A stretch of DNA of 64,000 bases from Streptomyces qaidamensis (lineage in GTDB: Bacteria; Actinomycetota; Actinomycetes; Streptomycetales; Streptomycetaceae). Under the pieces are notes generated by a model, which was given only the letters and a program-made list of their open reading frames with translations, was not told the origin of the DNA and ran no database searches. Below are positions 17,456-26,770 of this stretch, in pieces. The position numbers and the translations under genes were made by a program. The DNA is taken from positions 1,426,001 to 1,490,000 of the forward strand of contig NZ_CP015098.1 in NCBI RefSeq assembly GCF_001611795.1, written 5' to 3'. Position 1 is the first letter of the stretch; every line of letters begins with the position of its first letter.

Positions 17456-17914
17456 CTACGGCTCCTGCTGCACCGCAGTCGTCACCGGCTGCGCCGGGAC
17501 GGCCCACGGGAGTTCGATCGAGATGGTCTTGCCGCCCTCACGGGTGGGGCGGATGCGGAGCCGGCCACCGCATTCCGCGGTCAGCCAGCGGATGATGACC
17601 AGACCGCGGCCGTTGTCCTGCTGAACGGCGGCGGGCAGGCGTCTGGGGAAGCGCGGATGGCTGTCCGTGACACCGATGCGCAGGTGCTCGTCGCGGTCGA
17701 GCTCGACGTCCACGGTGAACGTGGGCGACTGGCCGAAGGTGTGCTGGATGGCGTTGGTGGCGAGTTCCGAGATGATGAGCCGGACGGTGTCGGACACTTC
17801 CGTGTCCGCCGGCAGGCCCCACTCCGCCAGCGTGCCCACCACGTAGGCACGCGCTGCGGAGACCGAGGCCGGATCGCTCGGCAGAGTGACGGATGCTTCC
17901 AAATGGTCTGCCAT
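17456..17914 (-). CDS. ATP-binding anti-sigma-factor-like kinase (HATPase_c_2)
   Basis: The 152-residue protein is a stand-alone GHKL ATPase. N-box-like LIISELATNAIQH is near residue 48, the G1-type VTDSHPRFP is near 82, and GRGLVIIRWL is near 103. Such RsbW/SpoIIAB-like proteins in Streptomyces often sit beside XRE/DUF397 gene pairs, and form the WhiJ-type or AbaA-type trio linked to development and antibiotic control. It is divergent from the XRE gene, with an AT-rich dyad between them. Confidence 0.85.
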   Translation of the reverse strand: MADHLEASVTLPSDPASVSAARAYVVGTLAEWGLPADTEVSDTVRLIISELATNAIQHTFGQSPTFTVDVELDRDEHLRIGVTDSHPRFPRRLPAAVQQDNGRGLVIIRWLTAECGGRLRIRPTREGGKTISIELPWAVPAQPVTTAVQQEP

Positions 17915-18041
17915 GGCGACGTCGTCCCTTTCCCACGGGACCGCAGCCCGACACGGAGCGGATGGTTCGAGTACGGTCCCGGACTGGTGCTTCGTCGCCA
18001 GAGTGCCACCAGAACACCCGCGAAGGGCGGCGATCCACCAA

Positions 18042-18057
18042 GATATGCATATATCTG
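18042..18057. promoter_or_regulatory. AT-rich inverted repeat between ATPase and XRE genes
   Basis: AGATAT-GCAT-ATATCT is a perfect 16-base dyad, striking in DNA of over 70 percent GC. It is 69 bases upstream of the XRE start and 128 bases upstream of the divergent ATPase start. It is a good candidate for autoregulation by the XRE protein. Confidence 0.5.
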
Positions 18058-18126
18058 TCGCTCAAAGCGGTGAACTCTGCGACGCGAGACCGTATTTGGG
18101 TGGCTCGGAAGGAGTAAGGAGGAGCC

Positions 18127-18987
18127 ATGCAGCACGGTCCCGCGGTGCGCCGCCGGAAACTGGGCGCCGAACTGCGTGCGCTGCGCACCTCTGCGAAGCT
18201 CACGAGCGGTGAGGCGGCCCGGCTGGTGGGCTGGCACCAGTCCAAGGTCAGCCGGATCGAGACGGGCACGAGCGGGGTGAAACCGGCCGACGTACGGTTA
18301 CTTCTCGACGCCTACGATGTGGCGGACTCCCAACTCCGCGAACTGCTCATGGCGTTGGCGGGCTCCGACGACAGCGGCGGTCGGCACCACTGGTGGCACG
18401 CCTACCGCGGGGTACTGCCGCCGACCTACCGCGACTTCATCAGCCTGGAGTCCCAGGCCGGCGCGATGCGCACGCTGGAGACCACGGTCGTCCCCGGCCT
18501 GCTCCAGACGCGCGAGTACGCGCGTGCGGTGACGAGGGCCGCGGTGGAGGGGCTCCCGGAGGACCGGCTCGACACTCTGGTCGAAGTGCGGCTGGCCCGG
18601 CAGGACGTGCTGCGCGCCGATCCTCCGCTGAGACTCAGCGCCGTCCTGGACGAGGCCGTGCTGCGAAGGGAGGTGGGCGGGCCGGGGGTCATGGCCCGCC
18701 AGCTGGAACGGCTGGTGGAGGCGGCCCGGCTGCCCCAAGTGCGCCTCCAGGTGCTGCCGTTCGCCGCCGGGGCGCACATCGGTGTCACCGGCCCTTTCGT
18801 AATCTTGTCATTTTCGAGCACTTCTGATCTGGATGTGGTTGTTCTCGACCACTTGACGAGTAGCCTCTACCTCGAACGGAAAGAAGACCTCCAGGCCTAC
18901 ACGGAGGCCTTCAACGCCCTTCAGATCCACGCCCTTTCGCCCGAGGACTCGTTGGATTTCATCGCCGGGACAGCCGCCGGCGCGTAA
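18127..18987 (+). CDS. XRE-family regulator with DUF5753 domain (contains TTA codon)
   Basis: The 286-residue protein has a helix-turn-helix of the XRE type (about 10-65, LTSGEAARLVGWHQSKVSRIETG) and a C-terminal DUF5753 domain (about 100-275, with the typical VVPGLLQTREYARA and LLQVLPF-like segments). It pairs with the DUF397 gene 9 bases downstream. Codon 58 (18298-18300) is TTA, so translation should need the bldA tRNA and be timed to development. AAGGAGGAGCC precedes the ATG, a very strong ribosome binding site. Confidence 0.9.
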   Translation: MQHGPAVRRRKLGAELRALRTSAKLTSGEAARLVGWHQSKVSRIETGTSGVKPADVRLLLDAYDVADSQLRELLMALAGSDDSGGRHHWWHAYRGVLPPTYRDFISLESQAGAMRTLETTVVPGLLQTREYARAVTRAAVEGLPEDRLDTLVEVRLARQDVLRADPPLRLSAVLDEAVLRREVGGPGVMARQLERLVEAARLPQVRLQVLPFAAGAHIGVTGPFVILSFSSTSDLDVVVLDHLTSSLYLERKEDLQAYTEAFNALQIHALSPEDSLDFIAGTAAGA

Positions 18988-18996
18988 GGAGGCACC

Positions 18997-19227
18997 ATGC
19001 GTGCACTGCCTCGTCACGTCCCCTCAAGCACCGAACTGCACGGTGTGCGGTGGTTGCGCAGCAGCTACAGCACCGGCGCGAACAACTGCGTCGAGACCGC
19101 GTGTCCGGACGCCCCGCCCTGGGCCGGACTGCTCGCCGTGCGCGACTCCAAGACCCCGGCCGGACCCGCGCTGCTCTTCTCCCCGGGGAGCTGGGCTGCG
19201 TTCGCGGCCGGGGTGGACCGCATGTAA
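18997..19227 (+). CDS. DUF397 small protein
   Basis: The 76-residue protein contains the DUF397 pattern: WLRSSYSTGANNCVETA, then LLAVRDSKTPAGPALLFSPGSWAAFAAGV. It starts 9 bases after the XRE stop with AAGGAGG upstream, so it is co-translated. In WhiJ-like systems the DUF397 protein is thought to antagonise the partner XRE regulator, like an antitoxin. Confidence 0.9.
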   Translation: MRALPRHVPSSTELHGVRWLRSSYSTGANNCVETACPDAPPWAGLLAVRDSKTPAGPALLFSPGSWAAFAAGVDRM

Positions 19228-19278
19228 CCGAGCCCGGTCAGACCGCCGTCGTGCGACGCACGGCCGTGTCCCGCCGAC

Positions 19279-20406
19279 TCATGGCCGCGTCTCGCCGATC
19301 AGCCGTACAGCGCGTTCGATCTGCTGACCGGTCAGGTCGGCGCGGGCGGTCAGCCTGAGCCGGGAGATGCCGTCGGGCACGGAGGGAGGACGGAAGCACC
19401 CCACGGCCAGCCCGGCCGCACGGCACCGTGCCGCCCAGTTCACGGCGTCCTCGGGAGAGGGCGCGCGCACCGAGACCACCGCGGCGTCCGGACGCACCGC
19501 TTCCAGACCCGCGGCGGTCAGGCGTGCGTGCAGTTCGCCCGCCACCGCGCGGGCCCGTGCCGCCCGTTCCGGTTCGCGGCGCAGCAACCGCAGGGCCGAC
19601 AGGGCCGCCCCCGCCGCCGCGGGGGCGAGTCCCGTGTCGAAGATGAACGTCCGGGCTGCGTTGACCAGGTGGTCGACGACCCGGGCGGGGCCGAGGACGG
19701 CTCCGCCCTGGCTGCCCAGCGACTTGGACAGCGTGACCGTCGCGACGACGTCGCCGGCACCCGTGATTCCCGCCGCGTGCGGGGCGCCGCGGCCACCGTC
19801 GCCGAGGACGCCCAGACCGTGGGCGTCGTCGACGATCAGCCCGGCGCCGTACTCCCGGCAGGCCTCGGCCAGCGCGGTGAGGGGGGCCGCGTCGCCGTCG
19901 ACCGAGAAGACCGTGTCGGACACGGCGATCGCCGTGCCCTCGTGGCCGGCCAGCGCCTTGCGCACGGCGTCCGGCTCGGCGTGCGCCACCACCTGGGTGG
20001 TGCCGCGGGCCAGCCGGCAGCCGTCGATGAGCGAGGCGTGGTTGCCCGCGTCGGAGACGACCAGGGAGCCGTGCGGGGCCAGCGCGGTGACCGCGGCGAG
20101 GTTGGCGGCGTAGCCGGAGGAGAAGACGAGAGCCGCCTCGAAGCCGCAGAAATCGGCCAGTTCCCGCTCGAGTTCGGCGTGCAGTTCGGTGGTGCCGGTG
20201 ACGAGCCGGGAGCCGGTCGCGCCGCCGCCCCAGGTTCGCGCGGCCCGGGCCGCGCCCTCGGTGACCTCGGGATGGCGGGTCAGCCCGAGGTAGTCGTTGC
20301 TCGCCAGGTCCAGGAGCGGCGAATCGGCCGGACGGGGGCGCAGAGTCCGCAGCAGTCCGGCGCGGCCGCGCAGCTCCGCCTGCTCGTCGATCCAGCCGAA
20401 CGCCAT
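19279..20406 (-). CDS. bioF: 8-amino-7-oxononanoate synthase BioF
   Basis: The 375-residue PLP enzyme joins pimeloyl thioester and alanine in the first committed step of biotin ring assembly. Seen are [15 protein letters not shown] near residue 53, [14 protein letters not shown] near 140, [12 protein letters not shown] near 200 and the PLP-binding Lys in [15 protein letters not shown] near 232. Length matches BioF. The ATG at 20406 has GGAGGACCACCC upstream. It is divergent from bioBAD across a 150-base control region. Confidence 0.92.
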   Translation of the reverse strand: MAFGWIDEQAELRGRAGLLRTLRPRPADSPLLDLASNDYLGLTRHPEVTEGAARAARTWGGGATGSRLVTGTTELHAELERELADFCGFEAALVFSSGYAANLAAVTALAPHGSLVVSDAGNHASLIDGCRLARGTTQVVAHAEPDAVRKALAGHEGTAIAVSDTVFSVDGDAAPLTALAEACREYGAGLIVDDAHGLGVLGDGGRGAPHAAGITGAGDVVATVTLSKSLGSQGGAVLGPARVVDHLVNAARTFIFDTGLAPAAAGAALSALRLLRREPERAARARAVAGELHARLTAAGLEAVRPDAAVVSVRAPSPEDAVNWAARCRAAGLAVGCFRPPSVPDGISRLRLTARADLTGQQIERAVRLIGETRP

Positions 20407-20470
20407 GGGTGGTCCTCCGGGGAATTTGTAGGCAGTGCACAGACACTAGCGGGACGACCAGCAGGTCACT

Positions 20471-20488
20471 GTGTGGCAATACCCACAC
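20471..20488. promoter_or_regulatory. Inverted repeat in the bioF-bioB divergent region
   Basis: GTGTGG-CAATAC-CCACAC is a perfect 6-base-arm dyad with a 6-base spacer, midway between bioF and bioB. It is well placed to be the operator of a biotin regulator controlling both directions. It does not match a consensus I can recall with certainty. Confidence 0.45.
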
Positions 20489-20556
20489 CTCGAAGCGACT
20501 CTCTTGTGCGAAGTCTCCTTGGCCCCGGACGCCTCCTTAGGACAGGATCGGCTTCC

Positions 20557-21723
20557 ATGGACCTGCTGAACACGCTGGTGGACAAGGGGCTTCGGCGCGA
20601 GCTGCCGACCCGCGACGAGGCACTGGCCGTCCTCGCGACGTCCGACGACGACCTGCTCGATGTGGTGGCCGCGGCCGGAAAGGTGCGCCGGCACTGGTTC
20701 GGCCGGCGGGTGAAACTGAACTATCTCGTCAACCTGAAGTCCGGCCTGTGCCCCGAGGACTGCTCGTACTGTTCGCAGCGGCTCGGCTCGACGGCCGGGA
20801 TCCTGAAGTACACCTGGCTGAAGCCCGGCCAGGCGTCCGACGCGGCGGCGGCCGGTGTGGCCGGAGGGGCCAAGCGGGTGTGTCTGGTGGCCAGCGGCCG
20901 CGGCCCGACCGACCGGGACGTGGACCGGGTTTCCGAGACGATCAAGACGATCAAGGAGAACAACGAGGGCGTGGAGGTCTGCGCCTGCCTCGGACTGCTC
21001 TCCGAGGGACAGGCGGAGCGGCTGCGTGAGGCGGGCGCCGACGCCTACAACCACAACCTCAACACGTCCGAGGCGACGTACGGGGAGATCACCACCACGC
21101 ACACCTACGAGGACCGCGTCGACACCGTGCAGAAGGCGCACGCGGCCGGTCTGTCCGCCTGCTCCGGGCTGATCGCCGGCATGGGCGAGACGGACGAGGA
21201 CCTGGTCGACGTCGTCTTCTCGCTGCGTGAGCTGGACCCGGACTCGGTTCCGGTCAACTTCCTGATCCCGTTCGAGGGCACCCCGCTCGGCAAGGAGTGG
21301 AACCTGACCCCGCAGCGGTGTCTCAGGATCCTGGCCATGACGCGGTTCGTCTGCCCCGACGTCGAGGTGCGGATCGCCGGCGGACGCGAGGTCCATCTGC
21401 GCACGATGCAGCCGCTCGCCCTGCACCTGGCCAACTCGGTCTTCCTCGGCGACTACCTCACCAGCGAGGGCCAGGCCGGCAAGGCCGACCTGGAGATGAT
21501 CGCGGACGCCGGGTTCGAGGTGGAGGGCACCGACCAGGTGACGCTGCCGGAGCACCGGGCGTCCGGGGGCTGCGGCGAGGGCGGCGGGTGCGGCTCGCAG
21601 GAGAGCGGCGGGGTCTGTGGTTCAGCAGGGACGGCGGCTCCTCCCCGGGCCGACGAAGCACGGACCGACCTGGTCGCCGTGCGCCGCCGGGGCGCCGGGA
21701 CGGACCTCGCTCCCAATGCCTGA
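20557..21723 (+). CDS. bioB: Biotin synthase BioB with Cys/Gly-rich C-terminal tail
   Basis: The 388-residue radical-SAM enzyme inserts sulfur into dethiobiotin. The 4Fe-4S motif [12 protein letters not shown] is near residue 64; further conserved segments are [20 protein letters not shown] and [12 protein letters not shown]. The core ends around residue 330. A tail of about 56 residues follows with three cysteines in a Gly-rich stretch ([20 protein letters not shown]), absent from E. coli BioB. ATG 20557 is where homology starts. The stop overlaps bioA by 8 bases. Confidence 0.93.
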   Translation: MDLLNTLVDKGLRRELPTRDEALAVLATSDDDLLDVVAAAGKVRRHWFGRRVKLNYLVNLKSGLCPEDCSYCSQRLGSTAGILKYTWLKPGQASDAAAAGVAGGAKRVCLVASGRGPTDRDVDRVSETIKTIKENNEGVEVCACLGLLSEGQAERLREAGADAYNHNLNTSEATYGEITTTHTYEDRVDTVQKAHAAGLSACSGLIAGMGETDEDLVDVVFSLRELDPDSVPVNFLIPFEGTPLGKEWNLTPQRCLRILAMTRFVCPDVEVRIAGGREVHLRTMQPLALHLANSVFLGDYLTSEGQAGKADLEMIADAGFEVEGTDQVTLPEHRASGGCGEGGGCGSQESGGVCGSAGTAAPPRADEARTDLVAVRRRGAGTDLAPNA

Positions 21724-22999
21724 GCCGGCCGTGGCCGAGCTGCTGGAGCTCGACCGGCGGCATGTGTGGCATCCGTACGGCCCGATGCCCGGGCGGCAGC
21801 AACCGCTCGTCGTGGAGTCGGCGAGCGGGGTGCGGCTGCGGCTCGCCGACGGCTCGGGAGAGCTGGTCGACGGGATGTCGTCCTGGTGGTCGGCGATCCA
21901 CGGCTACAACCACCCGGTGCTCAACGAAGCCGCCCGCGAGCAGCTCGGGCGGATGAGCCACGTGATGTTCGGCGGGCTCACCCACGAGCCCGCCGTACGG
22001 CTGGCGAAGCTCCTTGTCGACATGTCACCCGAGGGCCTGGAGCACGTCTTCCTCGCCGACTCGGGGTCGGTGTCGGTCGAGGTCGCGGTCAAGATGTGCC
22101 TGCAGTACTGGCGTTCGCTGGGCCGCCCCGGCAAGCAGCGGCTGCTGACCTGGCGCGGTGGCTACCACGGCGACACGTGGCAGCCCATGTCGGTGTGCGA
22201 TCCCGAGGGCGGGATGCACGAGCTGTGGACCGGGGTGCTCCAGCGTCAGGTGTTCGCCGGCCCGCCCCCGGCGGAGTACGACGAGGCTTACGCCGAACAG
22301 CTCCGGTCGCTGATCGAGCGGCACGCCGGCGAACTGGCGGCGGTGATCGTCGAGCCGGTGGTGCAGGGCGCGGGCGGGATGCGGTTCCACTCCCCCGCGT
22401 ATCTGCGTGTGCTGCGCGAGGCGTGCGACGCGCATGACGTTCTGCTGGTGTTCGACGAGATCGCGACCGGCTTCGGCCGTACGGGCGCGATGTTCGCCGC
22501 GGAGCACGCGGCCGTTACGCCGGACGTGATGTGCGTGGGCAAGGCGCTGACCGGCGGCTATATGACCATGGCGGCGACGCTGTGCACCGCGCGGGTGGCC
22601 GAGGGCATCTCGCGGGGCGAGGTGCCGGTGCTCGCGCACGGCCCCACCTTCATGGGCAACCCGCTGGCTGCCGCCGTGGCCTGCGCCTCGATCGAGCTGC
22701 TGCTCGGGCAGGACTGGCTCGCGGAGGTCAAGCGGATCGAGACGGGCCTGCGGACCGGGCTCGCGGCGGCGGCCTCGGAGCTGCCGGGGGTGAAGGACGT
22801 GCGGGTGCTCGGTGCCATCGGGGTGGTGCAGCTGGACCACACCGTGGACATGGAGGCGGCGACGGCGGCGGCCGTGCGCGAGGGCGTGTGGCTGCGGCCG
22901 TTCCGCGATCTGATCTACACCATGCCGCCGTACGTCACGGGCGACGCGGACCTGGCGCGGATCGCGCGGGCCGTGTGCGCGGCGGCGCGGGAGGGATGA
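21716..22999 (+). CDS. bioA: Adenosylmethionine-8-amino-7-oxononanoate aminotransferase BioA
   Basis: The 427-residue PLP aminotransferase makes 7,8-diaminopelargonate using S-adenosylmethionine as amino donor. Seen are HVWHPYGPM near the start, [42 protein letters not shown] near residue 241 and the PLP Lys in [11 protein letters not shown] near residue 272. The ATG at 21716 overlaps the end of bioB; the bioD start is 1 base past its stop region, so bioBAD is one operon. Confidence 0.94.
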   Translation: MPEPAVAELLELDRRHVWHPYGPMPGRQQPLVVESASGVRLRLADGSGELVDGMSSWWSAIHGYNHPVLNEAAREQLGRMSHVMFGGLTHEPAVRLAKLLVDMSPEGLEHVFLADSGSVSVEVAVKMCLQYWRSLGRPGKQRLLTWRGGYHGDTWQPMSVCDPEGGMHELWTGVLQRQVFAGPPPAEYDEAYAEQLRSLIERHAGELAAVIVEPVVQGAGGMRFHSPAYLRVLREACDAHDVLLVFDEIATGFGRTGAMFAAEHAAVTPDVMCVGKALTGGYMTMAATLCTARVAEGISRGEVPVLAHGPTFMGNPLAAAVACASIELLLGQDWLAEVKRIETGLRTGLAAAASELPGVKDVRVLGAIGVVQLDHTVDMEAATAAAVREGVWLRPFRDLIYTMPPYVTGDADLARIARAVCAAAREG

Positions 23000-23000
23000 C

Positions 23001-23726
23001 ATGCCGGTACTGGTGATCACGGGCACGGGCACGGAGGTCGGCAAGACGGTCGTCACCGCCGCCGTCGCCGCGACGGCGCTGGCCGCCGGCCGTTCGGTGG
23101 CCGTGCTGAAGGCCGCGCAGACGGGTGTGGGGCCCGCTGAGCCGGGGGACGCCGCCGAGGTGGCGCGCCTCGCGGGCCCGGTGACGACAGCGGAACTCGC
23201 CCGGTATCCCGAGCCGTTGGCGCCGGCCACGGCAGCGCGCCGGGCGGGCCGGGCTCCGGTCCATCCGCACGAGGTCGCGGAGGCCGCCGCCAAGCTGGCC
23301 ACCGAGCACGACCTGGTGCTGGTCGAAGGCGCCGGCGGGCTTCTCGTCCGGTTCGACGCGGCAGGCGGCACCCTCGCGGACGCGGCACGGCTGCTGTCGG
23401 CGCCGGTGCTGGTCGTGGCGCCCGCGGGGCTCGGCACCCTGAACACGACGGAGCTGACGGCGCGTGAACTGCGCTCCCGGGGACTGGACCTGGCCGGGAT
23501 CGTGATCGGGAGCTGGCCCGCGGCCCCGGATCTCGCCGCCCGCTGCAATCTGGCGGACCTGCCGGACGTGGCGGGGGCCCCGCTGCTGGGCTCGGTCCCG
23601 GCCGGGTCGGGCGCCCTGGCCCCGGCCGCTTTCCGCGAAGCCGCGCCGCACTGGCTGGCGCCGCGGCTGGACGGCTCGTGGGACGCGGAGGCGTTCCGGG
23701 TGCGGGAGGCTCCCGGGGCGTTCTGA
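23001..23726 (+). CDS. bioD: Dethiobiotin synthetase BioD
   Basis: The 241-residue enzyme closes the ureido ring of dethiobiotin with ATP and CO2. The P-loop [14 protein letters not shown] begins at residue 8, KAAQTG holds the catalytic Lys near 37, and [10 protein letters not shown] is the family motif near 112. It starts two bases after the bioA stop, the last gene of bioBAD. No bioC, bioH or bioW is seen nearby, so the pimelate source lies elsewhere. Confidence 0.94.
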   Translation: MPVLVITGTGTEVGKTVVTAAVAATALAAGRSVAVLKAAQTGVGPAEPGDAAEVARLAGPVTTAELARYPEPLAPATAARRAGRAPVHPHEVAEAAAKLATEHDLVLVEGAGGLLVRFDAAGGTLADAARLLSAPVLVVAPAGLGTLNTTELTARELRSRGLDLAGIVIGSWPAAPDLAARCNLADLPDVAGAPLLGSVPAGSGALAPAAFREAAPHWLAPRLDGSWDAEAFRVREAPGAF

Positions 23727-23756
23727 GCATCCGTCGGGCGCGCGGTGAAACCGGCG

Positions 23757-23793
23757 CGAACGTGATCGCGTGTTGAACTACGAACGTGATCGC
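23757..23793. repeat. Direct repeat upstream of beta-lactamase
   Basis: The 13-base sequence CGAACGTGATCGC occurs at 23757-23769 and again at 23781-23793, 24 bases apart, just upstream of the beta-lactamase start. The spacing of slightly over two helical turns would suit tandem regulator binding. Confidence 0.45.
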
Positions 23794-23809
23794 CTCCGAA
23801 GGGACCACT

Positions 23810-24709
23810 GTGCACACGAACAAAGCACGCCCCTCCCGCCGCACCGCCCTCACGCTGGGCACGGCCGCCGCTCTCTCGCTGGGCGGCGGCACGGCCCACG
23901 CTTTACCCGCCACCGGCGGCGTCACGGCGCGGCTGCGGGACCTGGAGCGGGAGCACACCGCACGTCTGGGCGTGTACGCCCGCAACGTGCGTACGGGCCG
24001 GACGGTGGCGTACCGGGCCGACGAGCTCTTCCCGATGGCCTCGGTGTTCAAGACGCTCGCCGCCGCGGCCGTGCTGCGCGACCTGGACCGCGACGGCGAG
24101 TTCCTGGCCCGGCGCATCCACTACACCCAGGCGTACGTCACCAAGTCGGGCTACTCCCCCGTCACCAAGGACCACGTCGCGACCGGCATGACCGTGGGCG
24201 AACTGTGCGACGCCACCATCCGCTTCAGCGACAACACCGCGGGCAACCTGCTGCTGAAGGAACTGGGCGGGCCGACCGCGATCACGCGCTTCGCCCGCTC
24301 GACCGGTGACCCGGTCACCCGGCTGGACCGTTGGGAGCCCGAGCTCAACTCCGCGGAGCCGTGGCGCGTGACCGACACGACGACCCCGCGCGCCATCGGC
24401 CTGACCTACGCCCGGCTGGTACTCGGCGACGCTCTTGAACCCCGGGACAGGGCCCGGCTCACGGACTGGCTGTTGCGCAACACCACGAGCCTGGAGAGGT
24501 TCCGCAAGGGGCTGCCGGCCGACTGGCTGCTCGCCGACAAGACGGGTGGCGGGCAGTACGGCAGCAACAACGACGTGGGCATCACCTGGCCGCCGGACGG
24601 CCCGCCGATCGTGATGTCGGTGCTGACCACGCAGCCGGAGGAGGACGCCCCGGCCGACAACCCGCTGGTGGCCGGCGCCGCGGCCCTGCTGGCGGCGGAA
24701 CTCGCCTAG
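23810..24709 (+). CDS. Class A beta-lactamase, Tat-exported (contains TTA codon)
   Basis: The 299-residue serine beta-lactamase is exported by the twin-arginine route: PSRRTALTLG then a hydrophobic core and AHA cleavage. Active-site motifs are complete: SVFK (SxxK) near residue 84, SDN near 144, the Glu motif WEPELN near 180 and KTG near 246. It would hydrolyse penicillins or cephalosporins. I chose GTG 23810, preceded by AAGGGA, over GTG 23786. Codon 32 (23903-23905, in the signal peptide) is TTA, suggesting bldA dependence. Confidence 0.88.
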   Translation: MHTNKARPSRRTALTLGTAAALSLGGGTAHALPATGGVTARLRDLEREHTARLGVYARNVRTGRTVAYRADELFPMASVFKTLAAAAVLRDLDRDGEFLARRIHYTQAYVTKSGYSPVTKDHVATGMTVGELCDATIRFSDNTAGNLLLKELGGPTAITRFARSTGDPVTRLDRWEPELNSAEPWRVTDTTTPRAIGLTYARLVLGDALEPRDRARLTDWLLRNTTSLERFRKGLPADWLLADKTGGGQYGSNNDVGITWPPDGPPIVMSVLTTQPEEDAPADNPLVAGAAALLAAELA

Positions 24710-24710
24710 C

Positions 24711-25646
24711 GTGGCCGTCGGCGGCAGGTCGTCGTGGGACACCTGGCTGGTGAGCGGTGCCCTCGGTGCCGCCGGTCTGCTCGCCCTGCACTCCGCCGTG
24801 CCCAACGGCATCGGGCGGCTGGGGAGCCTGCTGGAGACGTTCCTGCCGTGGCTCGGGGCGGCCGTGCCCGTGCTCGCCTGCGCCGCCCTGATCGTGCGGT
24901 CGTGGGCGGGGCTGCTCGCCTGCCTGGTGCCCGGGGCCGTGTGGCTCTGGACGTTCGGCGGGGTGTGGTTCTCCTCGGGCGCTGGCCCGTACGACCTGAC
25001 CGTTGTCCAGCACAACGTGGCCGACGACAACGCCGACCCCGCCGGCACCGCCCGGGCCCTGCTCGCCACGCGCGCCGGTCTGATCGCCGTGGAGGAGCTG
25101 ACGCCCGCTGCGCAGCCCGCCTACCAGGGCGTCCTGGGCGCCTCCCACCCGTATCGGGCCGTCCACGGCACGGTCGGACTCTGGTCGGCGTATCCGCTGT
25201 CGGACGTGCGGCCCGTGGACATCCGGCCCGAGGGCTTCCCGGAGAGCTGGCGGCGGGCTCTGCGGGCCACGGTGTCCGCACCCGGCGGCAGGATCGCGGT
25301 GTACGTGGTCCATCTGCCCTCCGTGCGCCTGGGCCCGACAGGGCTCGCCTCGGCCGCCCGTGACGAGAGCGCGGCCCTGCTCGGGGCCCGGATCGCCGCC
25401 GACCCGGCCGGCCGGCTGCTGGTGGTGGGCGACCTCAACGGCACGGTCCAGGACCGCGGCCTCGCCCCGCTCACCTCGCGGCTGCACGCTCCGCCCACGG
25501 GGTTCGCGTTCAGCTGGCCGGCCGGCCTGCCGGTGGCGAGGATCGACCAGGTCCTGGGGCGAGGGGCCGAGGTGACGGAGGTGTCGGCGCTGGCGGCGAC
25601 CGGCAGCGACCACCTTCCGGTGCTGGGCCGCGTACTCCTGCGGTAG
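24711..25646 (+). CDS. Membrane-anchored endonuclease/exonuclease/phosphatase-fold protein
   Basis: The 311-residue protein has about three N-terminal transmembrane segments (within residues 10-90), then an EEP-fold domain: VVQHNVADDN (metal-binding region), AVEELTP with the catalytic Glu, VGDLNGT and GSDHLPV with the final Asp-His pair. The catalytic domain probably faces outside. Members are annotated as phosphodiesterase or nuclease-like, and the true substrate is unknown. GTG 24711 begins one base after the beta-lactamase stop, so the two may be co-transcribed. Confidence 0.8.
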   Translation: MAVGGRSSWDTWLVSGALGAAGLLALHSAVPNGIGRLGSLLETFLPWLGAAVPVLACAALIVRSWAGLLACLVPGAVWLWTFGGVWFSSGAGPYDLTVVQHNVADDNADPAGTARALLATRAGLIAVEELTPAAQPAYQGVLGASHPYRAVHGTVGLWSAYPLSDVRPVDIRPEGFPESWRRALRATVSAPGGRIAVYVVHLPSVRLGPTGLASAARDESAALLGARIAADPAGRLLVVGDLNGTVQDRGLAPLTSRLHAPPTGFAFSWPAGLPVARIDQVLGRGAEVTEVSALAATGSDHLPVLGRVLLR

Positions 25647-25715
25647 ACGGCAGGGGTGCGCGGGGCCCGTCGCGGGGAGAATCGGGGTGAGGCCAGCCTC
25701 GCAGGGAGGTTTTCG

Positions 25716-26390
25716 ATGCCGTTCCGCTCCGGCAAGGTCCCCCGGGACGCCGTGCACCATCCGCTGTTCGCCCGCTGCTACGCCCGGGCCAGTGTGGCCG
25801 CCGAGACCCGGATGGGCATGGGCCGGATCCGCGGGAGACTGCTCGGCGGGCTGTCCGGGCGGGTGATCGAGATCGGCGCGGGCAACGGGCTGAACTTCGC
25901 GCACTACCCGGGCACCGTCGCGGAGGTCGTCGCCATCGAACCGGAGCGGCGGCTGCGGCACCTGGCCGTGGAGGCCGCGCTGCGCGCCGAGGTGCCGGTG
26001 GACGTCGTGCCGGGTGCGGCCGAGGCGCTGCCGGTCAAGAGCGAGGGTTTCGACGCGGCGGTGGTGTCGCTGGTGCTGTGCAGCGTGCGGGACGTGCCCC
26101 GGGCGCTCGGGGAGCTGCGGCGGGTGCTGCGGCCGGGCGGCGAGGTGCGGTTCTTCGAGCACGGCCGGGGCGGGGGCCGGGCGATGGCCTTCACCCAGCA
26201 TGCCCTGGACCGGACGGTGTGGCCGCTGCTGAGCGGGGGCTGCCATGTGGCGCGGGAGCCGGTCCGGGCGCTGCGGGACGCCGGGTTCGAGCTCGGCCCC
26301 TACCGGCGGGTGCTCATGCCCGAACAGGGGCCGACGCTGCCCACCTCGTACTGCGTGCTCGGCACGGCGTGGCGCCCTGCCGAGGGGTGA
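25716..26390 (+). CDS. Class I SAM-dependent methyltransferase
   Basis: The 224-residue protein contains the SAM-binding motif VIEIGAGNGLNF near residue 51, the acidic loop VAIEPE near 74 and VSLVLCSVRDVPRALGELRRVLRPGG near 116, the Methyltransf_11 pattern. The C-terminal part (HVAREPVRALRDAGFELG) is as in METTL7/UbiE-like small-molecule or lipid methyltransferases. ATG 25716 has AGGGAGG upstream. Its stop abuts the convergent Fic-like gene. Confidence 0.85.
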   Translation: MPFRSGKVPRDAVHHPLFARCYARASVAAETRMGMGRIRGRLLGGLSGRVIEIGAGNGLNFAHYPGTVAEVVAIEPERRLRHLAVEAALRAEVPVDVVPGAAEALPVKSEGFDAAVVSLVLCSVRDVPRALGELRRVLRPGGEVRFFEHGRGGGRAMAFTQHALDRTVWPLLSGGCHVAREPVRALRDAGFELGPYRRVLMPEQGPTLPTSYCVLGTAWRPAEG

Positions 26391-26391
26391 G

Positions 26392-26766
26392 TCACAGGCT
26401 CCACCGGCGCAGCTCCTGCTCGATGTCGCGGACGGACGCCTCGCCGCTCTTGACCAGAAGGGCGAGGTCGCGGACCTGCTCGGGCGAGGTGACGACCTTG
26501 ACACCGCTGGCGACGAGGTACGCGTAGGCGACGGCGGAGGCGAACAGGGCGTTGGAGCGCTCCAGCGCGGGGACGTGCAGCAGGAGCTGGAGCAGGGCGG
26601 CGGCGCGGGCGTGCGGGCTGTCGTAGACGGGGACGTCGAACACGGCGGCCCGATGGCGGGCGACGGCGGCGACGAGGGCTCCCCAGTCGGTGACCTGGGG
26701 GTCTCCGGGGGTCTTCTGCTCGGCGAGCATCAGCAGCCAGGCGAGGTCGATCTCGAGGTTGTCCAA
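26392..26766 (-). CDS. Fic/Doc-like toxin with degenerate Fic motif
   Basis: The 124-residue helical protein resembles Streptomyces genes labelled Fic-family toxin component. The region that should hold HPFxxGNKR reads HVPALERSNALFASAVAYAYL: the His and one Asn remain, but the Gly and Arg needed for nucleotide transfer are not evident. It lies four bases after a ribbon-helix-helix antitoxin gene, the normal toxin-second order. It may have another activity or be inactive. Confidence 0.65.
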   Translation of the reverse strand: MDNLEIDLAWLLMLAEQKTPGDPQVTDWGALVAAVARHRAAVFDVPVYDSPHARAAALLQLLLHVPALERSNALFASAVAYAYLVASGVKVVTSPEQVRDLALLVKSGEASVRDIEQELRRWSL

Positions 26767-26770
26767 GGGT

